DNA from: Pelagibius sp037652055
Lineage (GTDB): Bacteria > Pseudomonadota > Alphaproteobacteria > Kiloniellales > Kiloniellaceae
Length of the DNA: 64,000 bases
Assembly: GCF_037652055.1 (NCBI RefSeq)
Contig: NZ_JBBKAH010000004.1
Span: 62,001-126,000, forward strand
Direction: 5' to 3'
The translations under genes and the position numbers were made by a program. Below are positions 8,565 to 17,303 of the stretch, in pieces. Below the pieces are notes generated by a model. It ran no database searches, was not told the origin of the DNA, and saw nothing but the letters and a program-made list of their open reading frames with translations. The first letter of the stretch is position 1, and every line of letters begins with the position of its first letter.

Positions 8565-10829
8565 GTGACCGGCGAAGGGGCGGAGCGTCTAGGTGCCCGG
8601 TGGGTGGGCAGGTTGAGGCGCATGCTGCGCGTCGTCGGTCTTAGTCGTGCACTCGGCCTCGCGCTGTTGGTGCCGGTACTGGTGCTGCGGGTGTGGGACC
8701 CGGCTCCCCTGGAAGCCCTGCGCCTGAAGATCTTCGATCTCTATCAAACGGCCATGCCGCGCGAGCCGCTGGAGCAGCAGCCTGTGGTGATCGTCGACAT
8801 CGACGAAGAGAGCTTGGTCGAAATCGGGCAGTGGCCCTGGCCGCGCACCGAGGTCGCACGGCTGATTGACCGGCTGCGCAGTTCCGGTGTCGCAGCTACG
8901 GCCTTCGACGTCGTCTTCGCGGAGCCGGACCGCACCTCGCCGGGACGTTATGCCAACTATCTGGGTCACCTGCCACCCGATCTCCTGGACGCTATGCGCA
9001 ACCTGCCAAGCAACGACGAGCTGATGGCTCTGGCGCTGCGGCGCACGCCGGTGGTGCTCGGTCAGGCCGGCTATCATCGTAAGTTGGGTGCGGCAGGCAA
9101 TTTCGAACGGTCGCAGGTGCCCCTGGCGGTGATCGGCCCGGATCCGAAGCCCTACCTCTTTCGCTTTCCCGCGCTGGTCCGCAATATCGCGATGCTGGAG
9201 CGTTCCGCCGCCGGCACGGCGATCTTCAACCTGGTGTCGGGCAGAGACGGCGTGGTGCGGCACATGCCGGCCTTCATCGTCGCCGATGACCAGATCCGGC
9301 CGTCACTGGCGGTGGAACTGTTGCGCATCGCGACCGGCGGTAATGCCGTGCTGATCAAGACGGACGCGGCGGGGATGCGCTCCTTCGTGGTCGCCGGCAT
9401 CGAGGTGCCGACCGACCGCAACGGGCGACTGTGGGTGCACTACGCCACGCCGCGGCCGCAGCTCTATGTCTCTGCCAAGGACCTGCTGAGCGGTGCCGTT
9501 GGGCCGGAACGCATGGCCGGCAAGCTGGCGCTGGTCGGAACCTCCGCGGCAGGGCTGTTCGACATCAAGGCGACGCCTCTTCAGGACCGTGTCCCCGGTG
9601 TCGAGGTGCATGCGCAGGTACTCGAAATGATTCTTTCCGGCCAGCTGCTGCTGCGTCCCAACTATGCTCTGGGCGCCGAGCTTTCCATTCTGGCGGTGAT
9701 CGGCCTGCTGCTCATTGTCATGGTGCCTCTGATCGGTGCAGTTCTCACCCTGTTGCTCGGCGCTGTGGTGGCCGGCGGCTTGGTGGCCGGCTCCTGGCAC
9801 CTCTTCGTCAACGAGGGGCTGCTGATCGACGTCGCCTATCCGCTGGCTGGTTCATTCTCGGTCTTTGTCCTTCTTATCTTTACGAACTACCTGCGCGAGG
9901 AGAACCGGCGCCAGCGGGTCCGCGGCGCGTTCAGCCAGTATCTGTCGCCGACCCTGGTGGATCAGCTCGCCAACGATCCCAATCGTCTGGTGCTTGGCGG
10001 TGAGAAGCGGGAGATGACGATCCTCTTCAGCGACGTTCGTGGTTTCACCCAGATCTCCGAAGGTTTGCAGGACAGTCCGGAGGAGCTGACTCGTCTGATG
10101 AACCGGTTGCTGACGCCGTTGACGGAGGTGATCATGTCCAACGCCGGCACCATCGATAAATACATGGGCGATGCGATCATGGCGTTCTGGAATGCGCCGC
10201 TGAGCGATGCAGCGCACGTCGATCATGCCTGCTGGGCCGCGCTTGCGATGCAGCAGGCGCTGGAAGATCTCAACCGCGAGCTTGCAGCGGAGGCTTCCGC
10301 AGGGCTTGCCGACATCGATCAGCTGAACATCGGCATCGGCATCAATACCGGGCTCTGCGTGGTCGGCAACATGGGCTCGCGGCAGCGTTTCGACTATTCG
10401 GTGCTGGGCGACGTTGTAAACCTGGCCTCCCGGCTGGAAGGTCAGAGCCCGATCTACGGAGCGGACATCGTTCTTGGTGAGGCGACCGCGACGGCGCTGG
10501 ACGGCGCCGGCGTTTGCACCCAGCTGGACCTCATTCGGGTGAAAGGGAAGCGTGAACCACAGCATATCTATGCGCTGCTCGGCACCTCCGACTTGGTCAA
10601 AGATCCCGGTGTGCGCGCGGCAATGGCCGCCGTCGACTCAATGCTGGCTGCCTACCGCGCGCGTGATTGGCCGCGCGCGGAAGAGATGCTGGATGCGCTG
10701 GGCGACTATCACCTGGCGCGACTGAACCTCAGGGTCTTCGTGCGGCTCTACCGTCAGAGGATCGTGGAGTTCGCCGCCCACCCTCCGCCGCCTGACTGGG
10801 AGGGGGTCTACGTCGCTACGACGAAGTAA
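8565..10829 (+). CDS. CHASE2-domain class III adenylate/guanylate cyclase
   Basis: This protein of 754 residues is predicted to make a cyclic nucleotide (cAMP, less likely cGMP) in response to an extracytoplasmic cue. After a short cytoplasmic start and one membrane segment (about 28-45) comes a CHASE2 sensor domain (about 60-350). Three or so membrane helices follow (about 365-450), then the catalytic domain from about 475. The metal-binding aspartates are in FSDVRGF (D490) and GDAIMAF (D536); GINTG and YSVLGDVVNLA motifs are also present, so it looks active. The start is a GTG at 8565, eight bases after GGGGGAGAG. It is divergent from the adhesin gene across the AT-rich leader, so shared control is possible but unproven. 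Confidence 0.9.
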   Translation: MTGEGAERLGARWVGRLRRMLRVVGLSRALGLALLVPVLVLRVWDPAPLEALRLKIFDLYQTAMPREPLEQQPVVIVDIDEESLVEIGQWPWPRTEVARLIDRLRSSGVAATAFDVVFAEPDRTSPGRYANYLGHLPPDLLDAMRNLPSNDELMALALRRTPVVLGQAGYHRKLGAAGNFERSQVPLAVIGPDPKPYLFRFPALVRNIAMLERSAAGTAIFNLVSGRDGVVRHMPAFIVADDQIRPSLAVELLRIATGGNAVLIKTDAAGMRSFVVAGIEVPTDRNGRLWVHYATPRPQLYVSAKDLLSGAVGPERMAGKLALVGTSAAGLFDIKATPLQDRVPGVEVHAQVLEMILSGQLLLRPNYALGAELSILAVIGLLLIVMVPLIGAVLTLLLGAVVAGGLVAGSWHLFVNEGLLIDVAYPLAGSFSVFVLLIFTNYLREENRRQRVRGAFSQYLSPTLVDQLANDPNRLVLGGEKREMTILFSDVRGFTQISEGLQDSPEELTRLMNRLLTPLTEVIMSNAGTIDKYMGDAIMAFWNAPLSDAAHVDHACWAALAMQQALEDLNRELAAEASAGLADIDQLNIGIGINTGLCVVGNMGSRQRFDYSVLGDVVNLASRLEGQSPIYGADIVLGEATATALDGAGVCTQLDLIRVKGKREPQHIYALLGTSDLVKDPGVRAAMAAVDSMLAAYRARDWPRAEEMLDALGDYHLARLNLRVFVRLYRQRIVEFAAHPPPPDWEGVYVATTK

Positions 10830-10851
10830 TGTCTTTCTTGCGGAAGACATT
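10828..10851 (+). terminator. Hairpin at end of cyclase gene
   Basis: AATGTCTT and AAGACATT form an 8-bp stem with an 8-base loop that begins in the stop codon of the cyclase gene. There is no T tract after it, so it is only a possible terminator or 3' stabiliser. Confidence 0.35.
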
Positions 10852-10984
10852 CGCTGCAAGGCCTGACTAATCGGAGTGTTGCTGACCGTATCATAACTCC
10901 TCCCCTTGCTCTAAAGGCATTCAGCCGGCTTATAACACCACTCAGGACTTACTTCTCTCGAAGACGAGCTGGGATGCCTTGATA

Positions 10985-11098
10985 TGGCACGACCCTGACA
11001 TCGGGTGCTGGGCAAAGGGTGTCCGCTCGACCTCGGTGAGGCTACATTGGGTCTCAACTTCCGAGGTTCTCACGTTAGGCCCCCTTAGCGGATCCGGA
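10985..11098 (+). repeat. Dispersed 114-bp intergenic repeat, copy 2
   Basis: This is the second copy of the element at 87-200, with the same length and orientation. It lies in the roughly 390-base gap between the cyclase and the alpha/beta hydrolase gene. It keeps TGGCACGACCC, GTCCGCTC, a GCTACATTG variant and CTTAGCGGATCC. Nothing else convincing is seen in this gap. Confidence 0.75.
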
Positions 11099-11220
11099 AG
11101 TTAGCCTCGGGGAAGGCTGATCGTGAGCCTGGCCGGACAATGAAGGAGAGCAAAAGGTCGCCTCACGCGATAGAACGCGATTGCCGATTCTCCTCGCAGA
11201 CTTGCCCGCCGCAGCGGCCT

Positions 11221-11988
11221 CTAATAGTTGTCCGAAGGAGTCGAAAGCAGAAAGTCGTTGAGGATCTGGTTGAAAAGGTCCGGCTTCTCGAGGTGCGCGT
11301 TGTGGGCGCAGCCAGGCAGGATCGCGAGCTGCGCGTCGGGCAGCGTGGCGGCGAGATACGCCATCTCCGGCAGGCTGTAGGAGCGGTCGCGGTCGCCGCC
11401 CATCACCAGGGCGGGCATGGCGAGACCCGGCAGCGCCGCGGTGCCGTTCCAGGCCGGCATGGCCTTGAGGCCGGCCAGCGCCGCCTCCAGGGTCGTGCCG
11501 GCGCCGGAGTTCTGGCACAGGGGATAGTAGGGTGCCCGCTCGCCTTCAACGAACCAGGTCTTGCCGATCCGGGCGCCGGTGGTCTCCACGCCTTCGGCTG
11601 CCATGGTGCGGGCGGTCTCGCTGAAGGGCTCGAAGCGCCGCGGCATCTCGCCCGAGCAGGCGGTGCCGTAGAGCACCAGCTTGGTGATGCGCTTGCCCTG
11701 GCTGGCGGCCATCTCCTGCACCACCATGCCGCCCATCGAGTGCCCGACCAGATTGAAGTCCCCGACGCCCAGGGCGTCCAGCAGGTCCACCACCGCCGCC
11801 GCCATGCCGGCGACGCTGTCGGCCGGCGGCAGATGGGCGCTGCCCGCATAGCCCGGCAGGTCGGGCGCGATGACGTCGAACATGCGCGAGAAAAACGCGA
11901 TCTGCGGCATCCACAGGGAGCCGCCGCCGAGAAAGCCGTGCTGCAGGACCAGCACGGGCCCCTGGCCCCGGCGATAGTAGTTGAGCAT
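11221..11988 (-). CDS. Alpha/beta hydrolase in TRAP operon
   Basis: This 255-residue cytoplasmic hydrolase has the usual alpha/beta fold marks: an oxyanion HGF motif near residue 17, the nucleophile elbow GHSMGG, an acid in GDRDRS and the catalytic His in the CAHNAHLEK segment. It belongs to the broad esterase/C-C hydrolase/lactonase group, and the sequence alone does not fix its substrate. It is the last gene of the minus-strand operon starting at 15996, 16 bases after dctM. It may process the compound imported by the TRAP system or a product of the PLP lyase. Confidence 0.8.
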   Translation of the reverse strand: MLNYYRRGQGPVLVLQHGFLGGGSLWMPQIAFFSRMFDVIAPDLPGYAGSAHLPPADSVAGMAAAVVDLLDALGVGDFNLVGHSMGGMVVQEMAASQGKRITKLVLYGTACSGEMPRRFEPFSETARTMAAEGVETTGARIGKTWFVEGERAPYYPLCQNSGAGTTLEAALAGLKAMPAWNGTAALPGLAMPALVMGGDRDRSYSLPEMAYLAATLPDAQLAILPGCAHNAHLEKPDLFNQILNDFLLSTPSDNY

Positions 11989-12004
11989 GCGGGGGGGCTT
12001 CCTT

Positions 12005-13288
12005 TTAGCCGTAGATCAAGCGGGGGACCCAAAGCGTGATGCTCGGAAAGAACACCATCAGGACGATCGCGGCCATCAGCACCGCCACGTAGGGCAGCGC
12101 GGATTTCGACAGGCTCTCGATGGAACAGCCGGTCAGGCGCATGGCCACGAAGAGGTTCACGCCGAGAGGTGGTGTGAGGAAGCCGATCTCGCAGCACAGC
12201 ACGAAGATGATGCCGAAATGCACCGGATCGACGCCCAGTCCCACCACGACCGGCAGCAGGACCGGCGTCAGCAGGATGATCTGCGCGATGGTATCCATCC
12301 ACATGCCAATGAAGATCAGCACCGCGCAGATGATGAAGAGGATCACGTACTTGTTGTCGGACAGGCCGGCGATCCACTTGCCGAGGTCCTGGGGAATGTT
12401 CTGCAGGGTCAGGATCTGCCCGAAGATCGTTGCCGTTGCGATGATCACCAGCACGGAGCCGCTGATCGTCGCGGTGAAGACGAAGACCTCCCTCAGTTTC
12501 TGAAAGGTCGTCTCGCGGTAGATGAAGGTCGACACGAAAAGGCCGTAGACCACCGCCACGACGGCGGACTCCGTCGGCGTGAAGACGGAGGTGTAGATGC
12601 CGCCCAGGATGATGATCGGCGCCAGCAGGGCCCAGAAGCCGTGCCGCAGAGCCACCACGAAGGCTCTGAAATCGACCCGCGAGTCGGCGGACCTGTAGCC
12701 GGCCCGCCGCGCCAGCAGGTAGGCGGTCAGGGTCAGCATCAGGCCCACGACGACACCGGGCACGATGCCGGCGGCGAAGAGGCGCGGGATCGAGGTCTCC
12801 GAACTCACGCCGAAGATGATCATCGGCACCGAGGGCGGGATCAGGATTCCCAGCGTCCCGCCCGAGGCGGTCACGCCGCCCGAGAAGGTCGCGGAGTAGC
12901 CCTGCCGCAGCATCGACGGGATCATGATGGAGCCGATGGCCGCGACGGTTGGCGGGCCGGAGCCGGAAATGGCGGCGAAGAACATGCAGGCCAGGATGGT
13001 CACCACCGCGAGGCCGCCGTAGGCGCGCCCGATCAGCGGCATGAAGATGTTCACGATGCGCTGCGACAGGCCGCCCTTTTCCATGATGCCGCCGGCCAGG
13101 ATGAACAGCGGGATGGCGATCAGCGGGAAGGAATTCAGCGCCTCGAACATTACCTGCACGAGGAAGGTGATGGGATAGCCGGCGATCAGGATCGCGACCA
13201 CGGCGGCCGAGCCCATGGCGACCGCGATGGGCATGCCCAGCAGCAGGCAGGCGACGAAAGTGATGCCGATGGCCGCCCCGACGCTCAT
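12005..13288 (-). CDS. dctM: TRAP transporter large permease DctM
   Basis: This is the large membrane subunit of a tripartite ATP-independent periplasmic transporter, which uses ion gradients to import organic acids delivered by the binding protein. From the ATG at 13288 it has 427 residues, the family's normal length, with about a dozen hydrophobic helices. The frame stays open upstream to 13702, but that part is only the dctQ gene read in another frame. The start overlaps the dctQ stop as ATGA, indicating translational coupling. The motifs GSGPPTVAAIGSIMIP and GGTLGILIPPSVP are typical of DctM. Confidence 0.95.
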   Translation of the reverse strand: MSVGAAIGITFVACLLLGMPIAVAMGSAAVVAILIAGYPITFLVQVMFEALNSFPLIAIPLFILAGGIMEKGGLSQRIVNIFMPLIGRAYGGLAVVTILACMFFAAISGSGPPTVAAIGSIMIPSMLRQGYSATFSGGVTASGGTLGILIPPSVPMIIFGVSSETSIPRLFAAGIVPGVVVGLMLTLTAYLLARRAGYRSADSRVDFRAFVVALRHGFWALLAPIIILGGIYTSVFTPTESAVVAVVYGLFVSTFIYRETTFQKLREVFVFTATISGSVLVIIATATIFGQILTLQNIPQDLGKWIAGLSDNKYVILFIICAVLIFIGMWMDTIAQIILLTPVLLPVVVGLGVDPVHFGIIFVLCCEIGFLTPPLGVNLFVAMRLTGCSIESLSKSALPYVAVLMAAIVLMVFFPSITLWVPRLIYG

Positions 13289-13827
13289 CGGGCGCCTCCG
13301 CCGGGCTGGGCCAGCTCCACCTCTTCGCCGGCTTCGCGCTCCGCCTCGCTCATGCTCCGCTCGAAGTACGCGGGGTCCAGCAGGTTGTAGGCGATGCGCA
13401 GCGTGAAGATCAGGAAGGTCACCGGGATCGGCAGGAAGATCCAGAACATGTTGATGTCGGTGATCATCGCCCGGTAGGGGTACTGCAGGATCGAGTCCAG
13501 ATAGAGCACGCCGCCCCACAGCACGACCAGGTTGAAGGCGATCCAGGCGAGGTCGCCGAGGCGCAGCAGCCAGAGCGCCAGCCCCCGCGGCATGATGCGG
13601 AAATGCGCGGTGATGCGGATGTGATGGTAGCGCACCGTCGCATAGCTGCAGCCGATCCAGCAGAACCAGATGAAAATGAAGCGTGCCATCTCTTCCGACC
13701 ATTCGATCGGAAGCTTGAAGACGAAGCGCGAGGCCACCTGCAGGAAGACGATCGCGACCAGCAGCGCCAGCAGCGCGATTACGATGGTCTCGTCGAAGCG
13801 GTGAAGCCAGAGCATGAACCGTTTCAT
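13285..13827 (-). CDS. dctQ: TRAP transporter small permease DctQ
   Basis: This is the small four-helix membrane subunit of the TRAP transporter, about 180 residues from the ATG at 13827, which has GAGG upstream. A GTG at 13857 would add ten residues. The EWSEEMARFIFIWFCWIG segment is a typical DctQ signature. It overlaps dctM by four bases and is separated from dctP by about 120 bases holding a very strong hairpin. The C-terminal tail is acidic and probably cytoplasmic. Confidence 0.92.
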   Translation of the reverse strand: MKRFMLWLHRFDETIVIALLALLVAIVFLQVASRFVFKLPIEWSEEMARFIFIWFCWIGCSYATVRYHHIRITAHFRIMPRGLALWLLRLGDLAWIAFNLVVLWGGVLYLDSILQYPYRAMITDINMFWIFLPIPVTFLIFTLRIAYNLLDPAYFERSMSEAEREAGEEVELAQPGGGAR

Positions 13828-13863
13828 CGCTGCCTCATGAAGCAGGAGGGGCGGCACGGCGCG

Positions 13864-13893
13864 GGGGGCCGGACAGCCGGCTGTCCGGTCCCC
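13864..13893 (-). promoter_or_regulatory. Strong intercistronic hairpin between dctP and dctQ
   Basis: The core CCGGACAGCC-GGCTGTCCGG at 13869-13888 is a perfect 20-base palindrome. It extends outward with one G-U pair and four G-C pairs to 13864-13893. It lies after the dctP stop and before dctQ. Such stems often protect the binding-protein message or partly terminate transcription, so that DctP is made in excess over the membrane subunits. There is no T tract. Confidence 0.6.
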
Positions 13894-13949
13894 ACGCGAT
13901 TTTCCGGGAAAAGTCCCCGCCGGTTACTGCGGGGGCCCATGGCGAAGTC

Positions 13950-14939
13950 CTACTGTGAAGCCTCGACGAGGCGGTCGATCAGGTCGCGGCCGCCGACACG
14001 CTCCTCGAACTCGGTCCATACGCCCTGGGCGGCATTGAAGAAGGCCGCACGCTCGCCGGGCTCCAGCAGGACGACCTCCATGCCGACCTCCTTGGCCTTG
14101 GCGATGCCGTCCTCGTCGCACTGGGCGGTGAGGCCCCAGGAGTATTCGCCGGCCTCGCGGCCCGACGTCAGGATGGCCTGCTGCTCGGCCTCGCTGAGGC
14201 TCTGGAACTTGCGGTCGTTCATCACCACCATGCCGAAGCCCGTAAAGAGATTCGACGTCGTGAGGTGCTCCTGCACCTCGTAGTACTTCAGCGACAGCAC
14301 ATCGCAGGGCGACATGTCGGCGCCGTCGACCGTCTTCTGCTGCAGGGCGGTGAACAGCTCGGCAAAGGCCACCGGCGTCGGGTTGGCGCCGAAGGCCTTG
14401 TAGGTCGCATTCATCACCGGGCTGCCGGGCGAGCGGATCAGCAGGCCCTCCATGTCACTGGGCTTCTTGATCGAATTGCGGTTGTTGATCAGCGAGCGCG
14501 AGCCCCAGGCCGTCGTATAGACGACCCGCATGCCGGTGGCCTGACGGAAGTTCTCAAAGATCTCGTCGCCCACCGGCCCGAAGACCGCTTTCTGGGCCGA
14601 GGGGATGTCCTGGAAGAGGGCCGGCAGGCTGAAGATGTCGATGCGCGGATCGAACTGGGCCAGGTTGTTGCTCGATACAATCGCCAGGTCCTGCGCGCCG
14701 AGCTGCACGGTTTTCGCCTGTGCGACGTCGTTGCCGAGCTGCGCGCAGCACAGCGTATCGACGCTCACGGACCCGCCGGTCAGTTCCTTCACCCGTTCGG
14801 CGAAGCGCTCGGCACCCTTGTGGTAGACGTTTTCAGCGCTGGAGACGTGACCCAGTTTCAGAACCGTCTCGGCCGCGGCCGGGCCGCCGGCCAGTGTCAG
14901 CGCGACGGCAGATGCTGCCAGTACCTTCGTTATTCCCAT
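13950..14939 (-). CDS. dctP: TRAP transporter substrate-binding protein DctP
   Basis: This periplasmic solute-binding protein has 329 residues and a Sec signal peptide (residues 1-23, ending in PAAAE). It follows the DctP family pattern: the start of the mature protein, LKLGHVSSAENVYHKGAERFA, and the conserved Arg in GLLIRSPGSP that normally pairs with the substrate carboxylate. The ligand cannot be read from sequence. The adjacent cysteate/D-cysteine lyase suggests a small sulfonated or amino acid-like anion (inference). It lies 52 bases after the lyase gene and is probably cotranscribed with it. Confidence 0.93.
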   Translation of the reverse strand: MGITKVLAASAVALTLAGGPAAAETVLKLGHVSSAENVYHKGAERFAERVKELTGGSVSVDTLCCAQLGNDVAQAKTVQLGAQDLAIVSSNNLAQFDPRIDIFSLPALFQDIPSAQKAVFGPVGDEIFENFRQATGMRVVYTTAWGSRSLINNRNSIKKPSDMEGLLIRSPGSPVMNATYKAFGANPTPVAFAELFTALQQKTVDGADMSPCDVLSLKYYEVQEHLTTSNLFTGFGMVVMNDRKFQSLSEAEQQAILTSGREAGEYSWGLTAQCDEDGIAKAKEVGMEVVLLEPGERAAFFNAAQGVWTEFEERVGGRDLIDRLVEASQ

Positions 14940-14991
14940 CGTACGCTCCTGTTCAGTTCGTCTGTTGTTTGAGTGTTTTTGGTTTTTGTCG

Positions 14992-15996
14992 TTATGCGGC
15001 AGGGAGAAGAATCTCCTGGTACGCGAAGAGCGCTGCCGATCCCCCCGTATGTAGAAAAACCACGTTCTGGCCCTTGTCGAAGCGGCCGGCGCGGATCAGG
15101 CCGATGAGGCCCGCCATGCCTTTGCCGGAATAGACCGGGTCCAGCAGGATGCCCTCGTGGCGCGCCGTCAGGCCGATGGCCTCGATCATCTCGGGCGTCG
15201 GCCGGCCGTAGCCCGGCCCGACATAGCCGTCGTCGGCGACGATGCGCGCGCGCGCGATCTCGCCGCTGACACCGATGCGCCCGGCGGTTTCGCTCGCCAG
15301 CTTGTGGACCGCCGCCTCCTGCGGCTCCTTCTTCTGGCGCACGCTGATGCCGATCACGTCGATGCCGCTGTTGACCCCTTCCAGCCCGGCGACGAGGCCG
15401 GCCTGGGTGCCGGTGCTGCCGGTCGCGACGACAATGCTGTCGATCGCCAGCCCCATCTGCTCCGCCTGGTGAACGATCTCGTGGGCGCAGCTCACGTAGC
15501 CCAGCGCGCCGACCCAGTTCGATCCGCCGCCGGGAATGAAGTAGGGCCGCTTGCCCGCCGCGCGCAGGGCGTCTGCCTTCTCGCGGGCGAGCTGGTTCAT
15601 GTCGCCGCCGGTGGGATGAAAGCTGACCTCCGCCCCGTACAGCCGGTCCAGGAACACGTTGCCGGTGGTTTCGTAGTCGCCGGCGGCGTCGGGCACGCGG
15701 CGCTCCAGCAGGATGTGGCAGGCAAGTCCCAGCTTGGCGGCGGCGGCGGCCGTCTGGCGCGCATGGTTGGACTGCACCGCGCCCTGGGTGACGACGCAAT
15801 CGGCGCCCTGCTGCAGGGCCTCGCCCATCAGGAAATCCAGCTTGCGCGTCTTGTTGCCGCCGGTCGCCAGGCCGGTGCAGTCGTCGCGCTTCACAAACAG
15901 GCGCGGGCCGCCCAGCAGCCTTGTGAGGTTCTCCATGGGCTCGAGCGGGGTGGGGCTGTGGCAGAGCCGGGCGCGCGGAAATCGCGAAAGCAGCAT
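14992..15996 (-). CDS. cuyA: PLP lyase: cysteate sulfo-lyase or D-cysteine desulfhydrase
   Basis: This 334-residue enzyme is of the ACC deaminase/D-cysteine desulfhydrase family. It has the PLP lysine in TGGNKTRKLDF, the QSNHARQTAAAAA loop, the phosphate-binding GSTGTQAG loop and GPGYG. Enzymes of this type release sulfite, sulfide or ammonia from L-cysteate or D-cysteine, leaving pyruvate. The next gene group is a TRAP importer, so L-cysteate use (CuyA) is my preferred reading, though DcyD or another D-amino acid role cannot be excluded. I chose the ATG at 15996, with GGGGAAG upstream. The longer ATG at 16086 would fall inside the LysR operator. It is the first gene of the operon running to 11221. 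Confidence 0.7.
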   Translation of the reverse strand: MLLSRFPRARLCHSPTPLEPMENLTRLLGGPRLFVKRDDCTGLATGGNKTRKLDFLMGEALQQGADCVVTQGAVQSNHARQTAAAAAKLGLACHILLERRVPDAAGDYETTGNVFLDRLYGAEVSFHPTGGDMNQLAREKADALRAAGKRPYFIPGGGSNWVGALGYVSCAHEIVHQAEQMGLAIDSIVVATGSTGTQAGLVAGLEGVNSGIDVIGISVRQKKEPQEAAVHKLASETAGRIGVSGEIARARIVADDGYVGPGYGRPTPEMIEAIGLTARHEGILLDPVYSGKGMAGLIGLIRAGRFDKGQNVVFLHTGGSAALFAYQEILLPAA

Positions 15997-16071
15997 CGGT
16001 TCAGTCTTCCCCCTCGGCCATCCGGATACGATCGCATGAGCTTGACGCACTCGCGCCGTATGGCCAGTGTT

Positions 16072-16086
16072 ATGTTTGCCAAACAT
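16072..16086. promoter_or_regulatory. Perfect palindromic LysR-type operator candidate
   Basis: ATGTTTG-C-CAAACAT is a perfect 7-1-7 inverted repeat that fits the T-N11-A rule for LysR-type regulators. It lies in the 113-base divergent gap between the PLP lyase (-) and the lysR gene (+), 24 bases before the lysR start. It is the likely site for autoregulation and for activation of the lyase-TRAP operon. Confidence 0.7.
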
Positions 16087-16109
16087 GATGCAAGAAACGC
16101 ATTGTTCGC

Positions 16110-17030
16110 ATGAATACGGAATGGATCAGCGATCTGGCGAGCCTGGCGAAGACCGGGAATTTTTCCCAGGCGGCGGCACAGAACAACATCAGCCAGTCGG
16201 CCTTCAGCCGGCGGATCAAGGCGCTGGAGAACTGGGTCGGGACCGATCTCATCGACCGTTCCAGCCATCCGGTGAAACTGACCGGCGCCGGAAAGCAGAT
16301 GCTGGAAGCCGGCCAGCAGGCGCTGTCGCGCATCGAGACCGAGCGCGCTCAGATCCGCGAGTCGCTCTCCCGGCCCGACAAGTACGTGGTCACCTTCGCC
16401 GCCCAGCATTCCATCGGCTGGCGCTTCTTCCCGGCGTGGATGCAGGCCTTCGAGGTCGCCTTCGGCCCCATACTTTCCCGCCTGCGGGCCGATGACCTGC
16501 CGAACTGCATCGCCGACCTGCGGCGCGGCGAGGTCGACTTCGTTATTTCCTACGAAAGCGCCTATGCGACCTGCGTGGAGGTCTCCCCGGCGCTGCAGTC
16601 GCTGAAGATCGGCATCGATCAGCTGGTTCCGGTCTGCAAGCCCGACGGCGACGGCGCGCCGATGTTTCGGCTTGAAGCGGAGGCGGACGCTACAATTCCC
16701 TATCTCCAGTACAGTCCGTCGGCCCCGATCGGCTGGCATGTGGCGCCGATCCTGAAAGCGCGAAACGTCTTGCCGCGCCTGGTCCCGATCTACGAGAACT
16801 CCATGGCCGGGGCGCTGCGCATCAGGGCCCGCGACGGGCTCGGCGTCGCTTGGCTGCCCTGGAGCATGGTGCAGCAGGACGTCGAGTCCGGGCTGCTGAC
16901 CCGGGCGGCCATGGAAGACTGGGCGGTTGATGTCGAGATCCGGCTGCACCGCCTGAGCCAGAATTCCAACCCGGTGGTCAGAGACATCTGGCACTTCCTG
17001 AGCAATAGGCGAGACCAGTATCTGATCTAG
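16110..17030 (+). CDS. LysR-type regulator of the lyase-TRAP operon
   Basis: This protein of 306 residues has an N-terminal winged helix-turn-helix (about 3-62; GNFSQAAAQNNISQSAFSRRI) followed by a LysR substrate-binding domain. It is transcribed away from the PLP lyase gene across a palindromic T-N11-A site, the classical layout of a LysR activator with its target operon. The inducer is probably the imported substrate or a derivative. In cysteate-degrading bacteria the analogous regulator would be CuyR, but I do not claim orthology. Confidence 0.88.
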   Translation: MNTEWISDLASLAKTGNFSQAAAQNNISQSAFSRRIKALENWVGTDLIDRSSHPVKLTGAGKQMLEAGQQALSRIETERAQIRESLSRPDKYVVTFAAQHSIGWRFFPAWMQAFEVAFGPILSRLRADDLPNCIADLRRGEVDFVISYESAYATCVEVSPALQSLKIGIDQLVPVCKPDGDGAPMFRLEAEADATIPYLQYSPSAPIGWHVAPILKARNVLPRLVPIYENSMAGALRIRARDGLGVAWLPWSMVQQDVESGLLTRAAMEDWAVDVEIRLHRLSQNSNPVVRDIWHFLSNRRDQYLI

Positions 17031-17076
17031 TGGAAACTTACTGGCGCCGGATCGGGCCGGATTCGAAGACCGCTTC

Positions 17077-17190
17077 TGGCACGACCCGGACGTTGGGAGG
17101 AGGGCAGAGCAGGTCCGCTCTCTCCTCGTCAGGCGACATTGAGGGGCTGAGTACCAGAGGCGGCGCCTCAGGCGTCTTTGGCGGACCTGG
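17077..17190 (+). repeat. Dispersed 114-bp intergenic repeat, copy 3
   Basis: This is the third copy of the element at 87-200 and 10985-11098, in the same orientation and length. It keeps TGGCACGACCCGGAC, GGTCCGCTC, GGCGACATTG and GGCGGACCTGG. It follows the lysR stop codon by about 45 bases and precedes the higA-like gene. Confidence 0.75.
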
Positions 17191-17303
17191 ACCATTGGAG
17201 CGGGCAAGCCGGCTCCTGAACCCTGGCGAACGTTCCAACAGGAGGTGTCCTGGTGACAAGTCGGTTCGGAACTCGGAGGACCCTGCTTGAAGGAAAGTGG
17301 CCA

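Noticed and set aside
11140..13390. Plus-strand frames of 299 and 469 codons opposite the hydrolase and TRAP permease genes
   Set aside because: The His/Asp/Arg-rich translations are typical antisense shadows of hydrophobic membrane-protein genes; the minus-strand genes have clear families.
13289..13702. N-terminal extension of DctM
   Set aside because: The extension is the dctQ gene read in another frame; the ATG at 13288 gives the normal length and an ATGA overlap.
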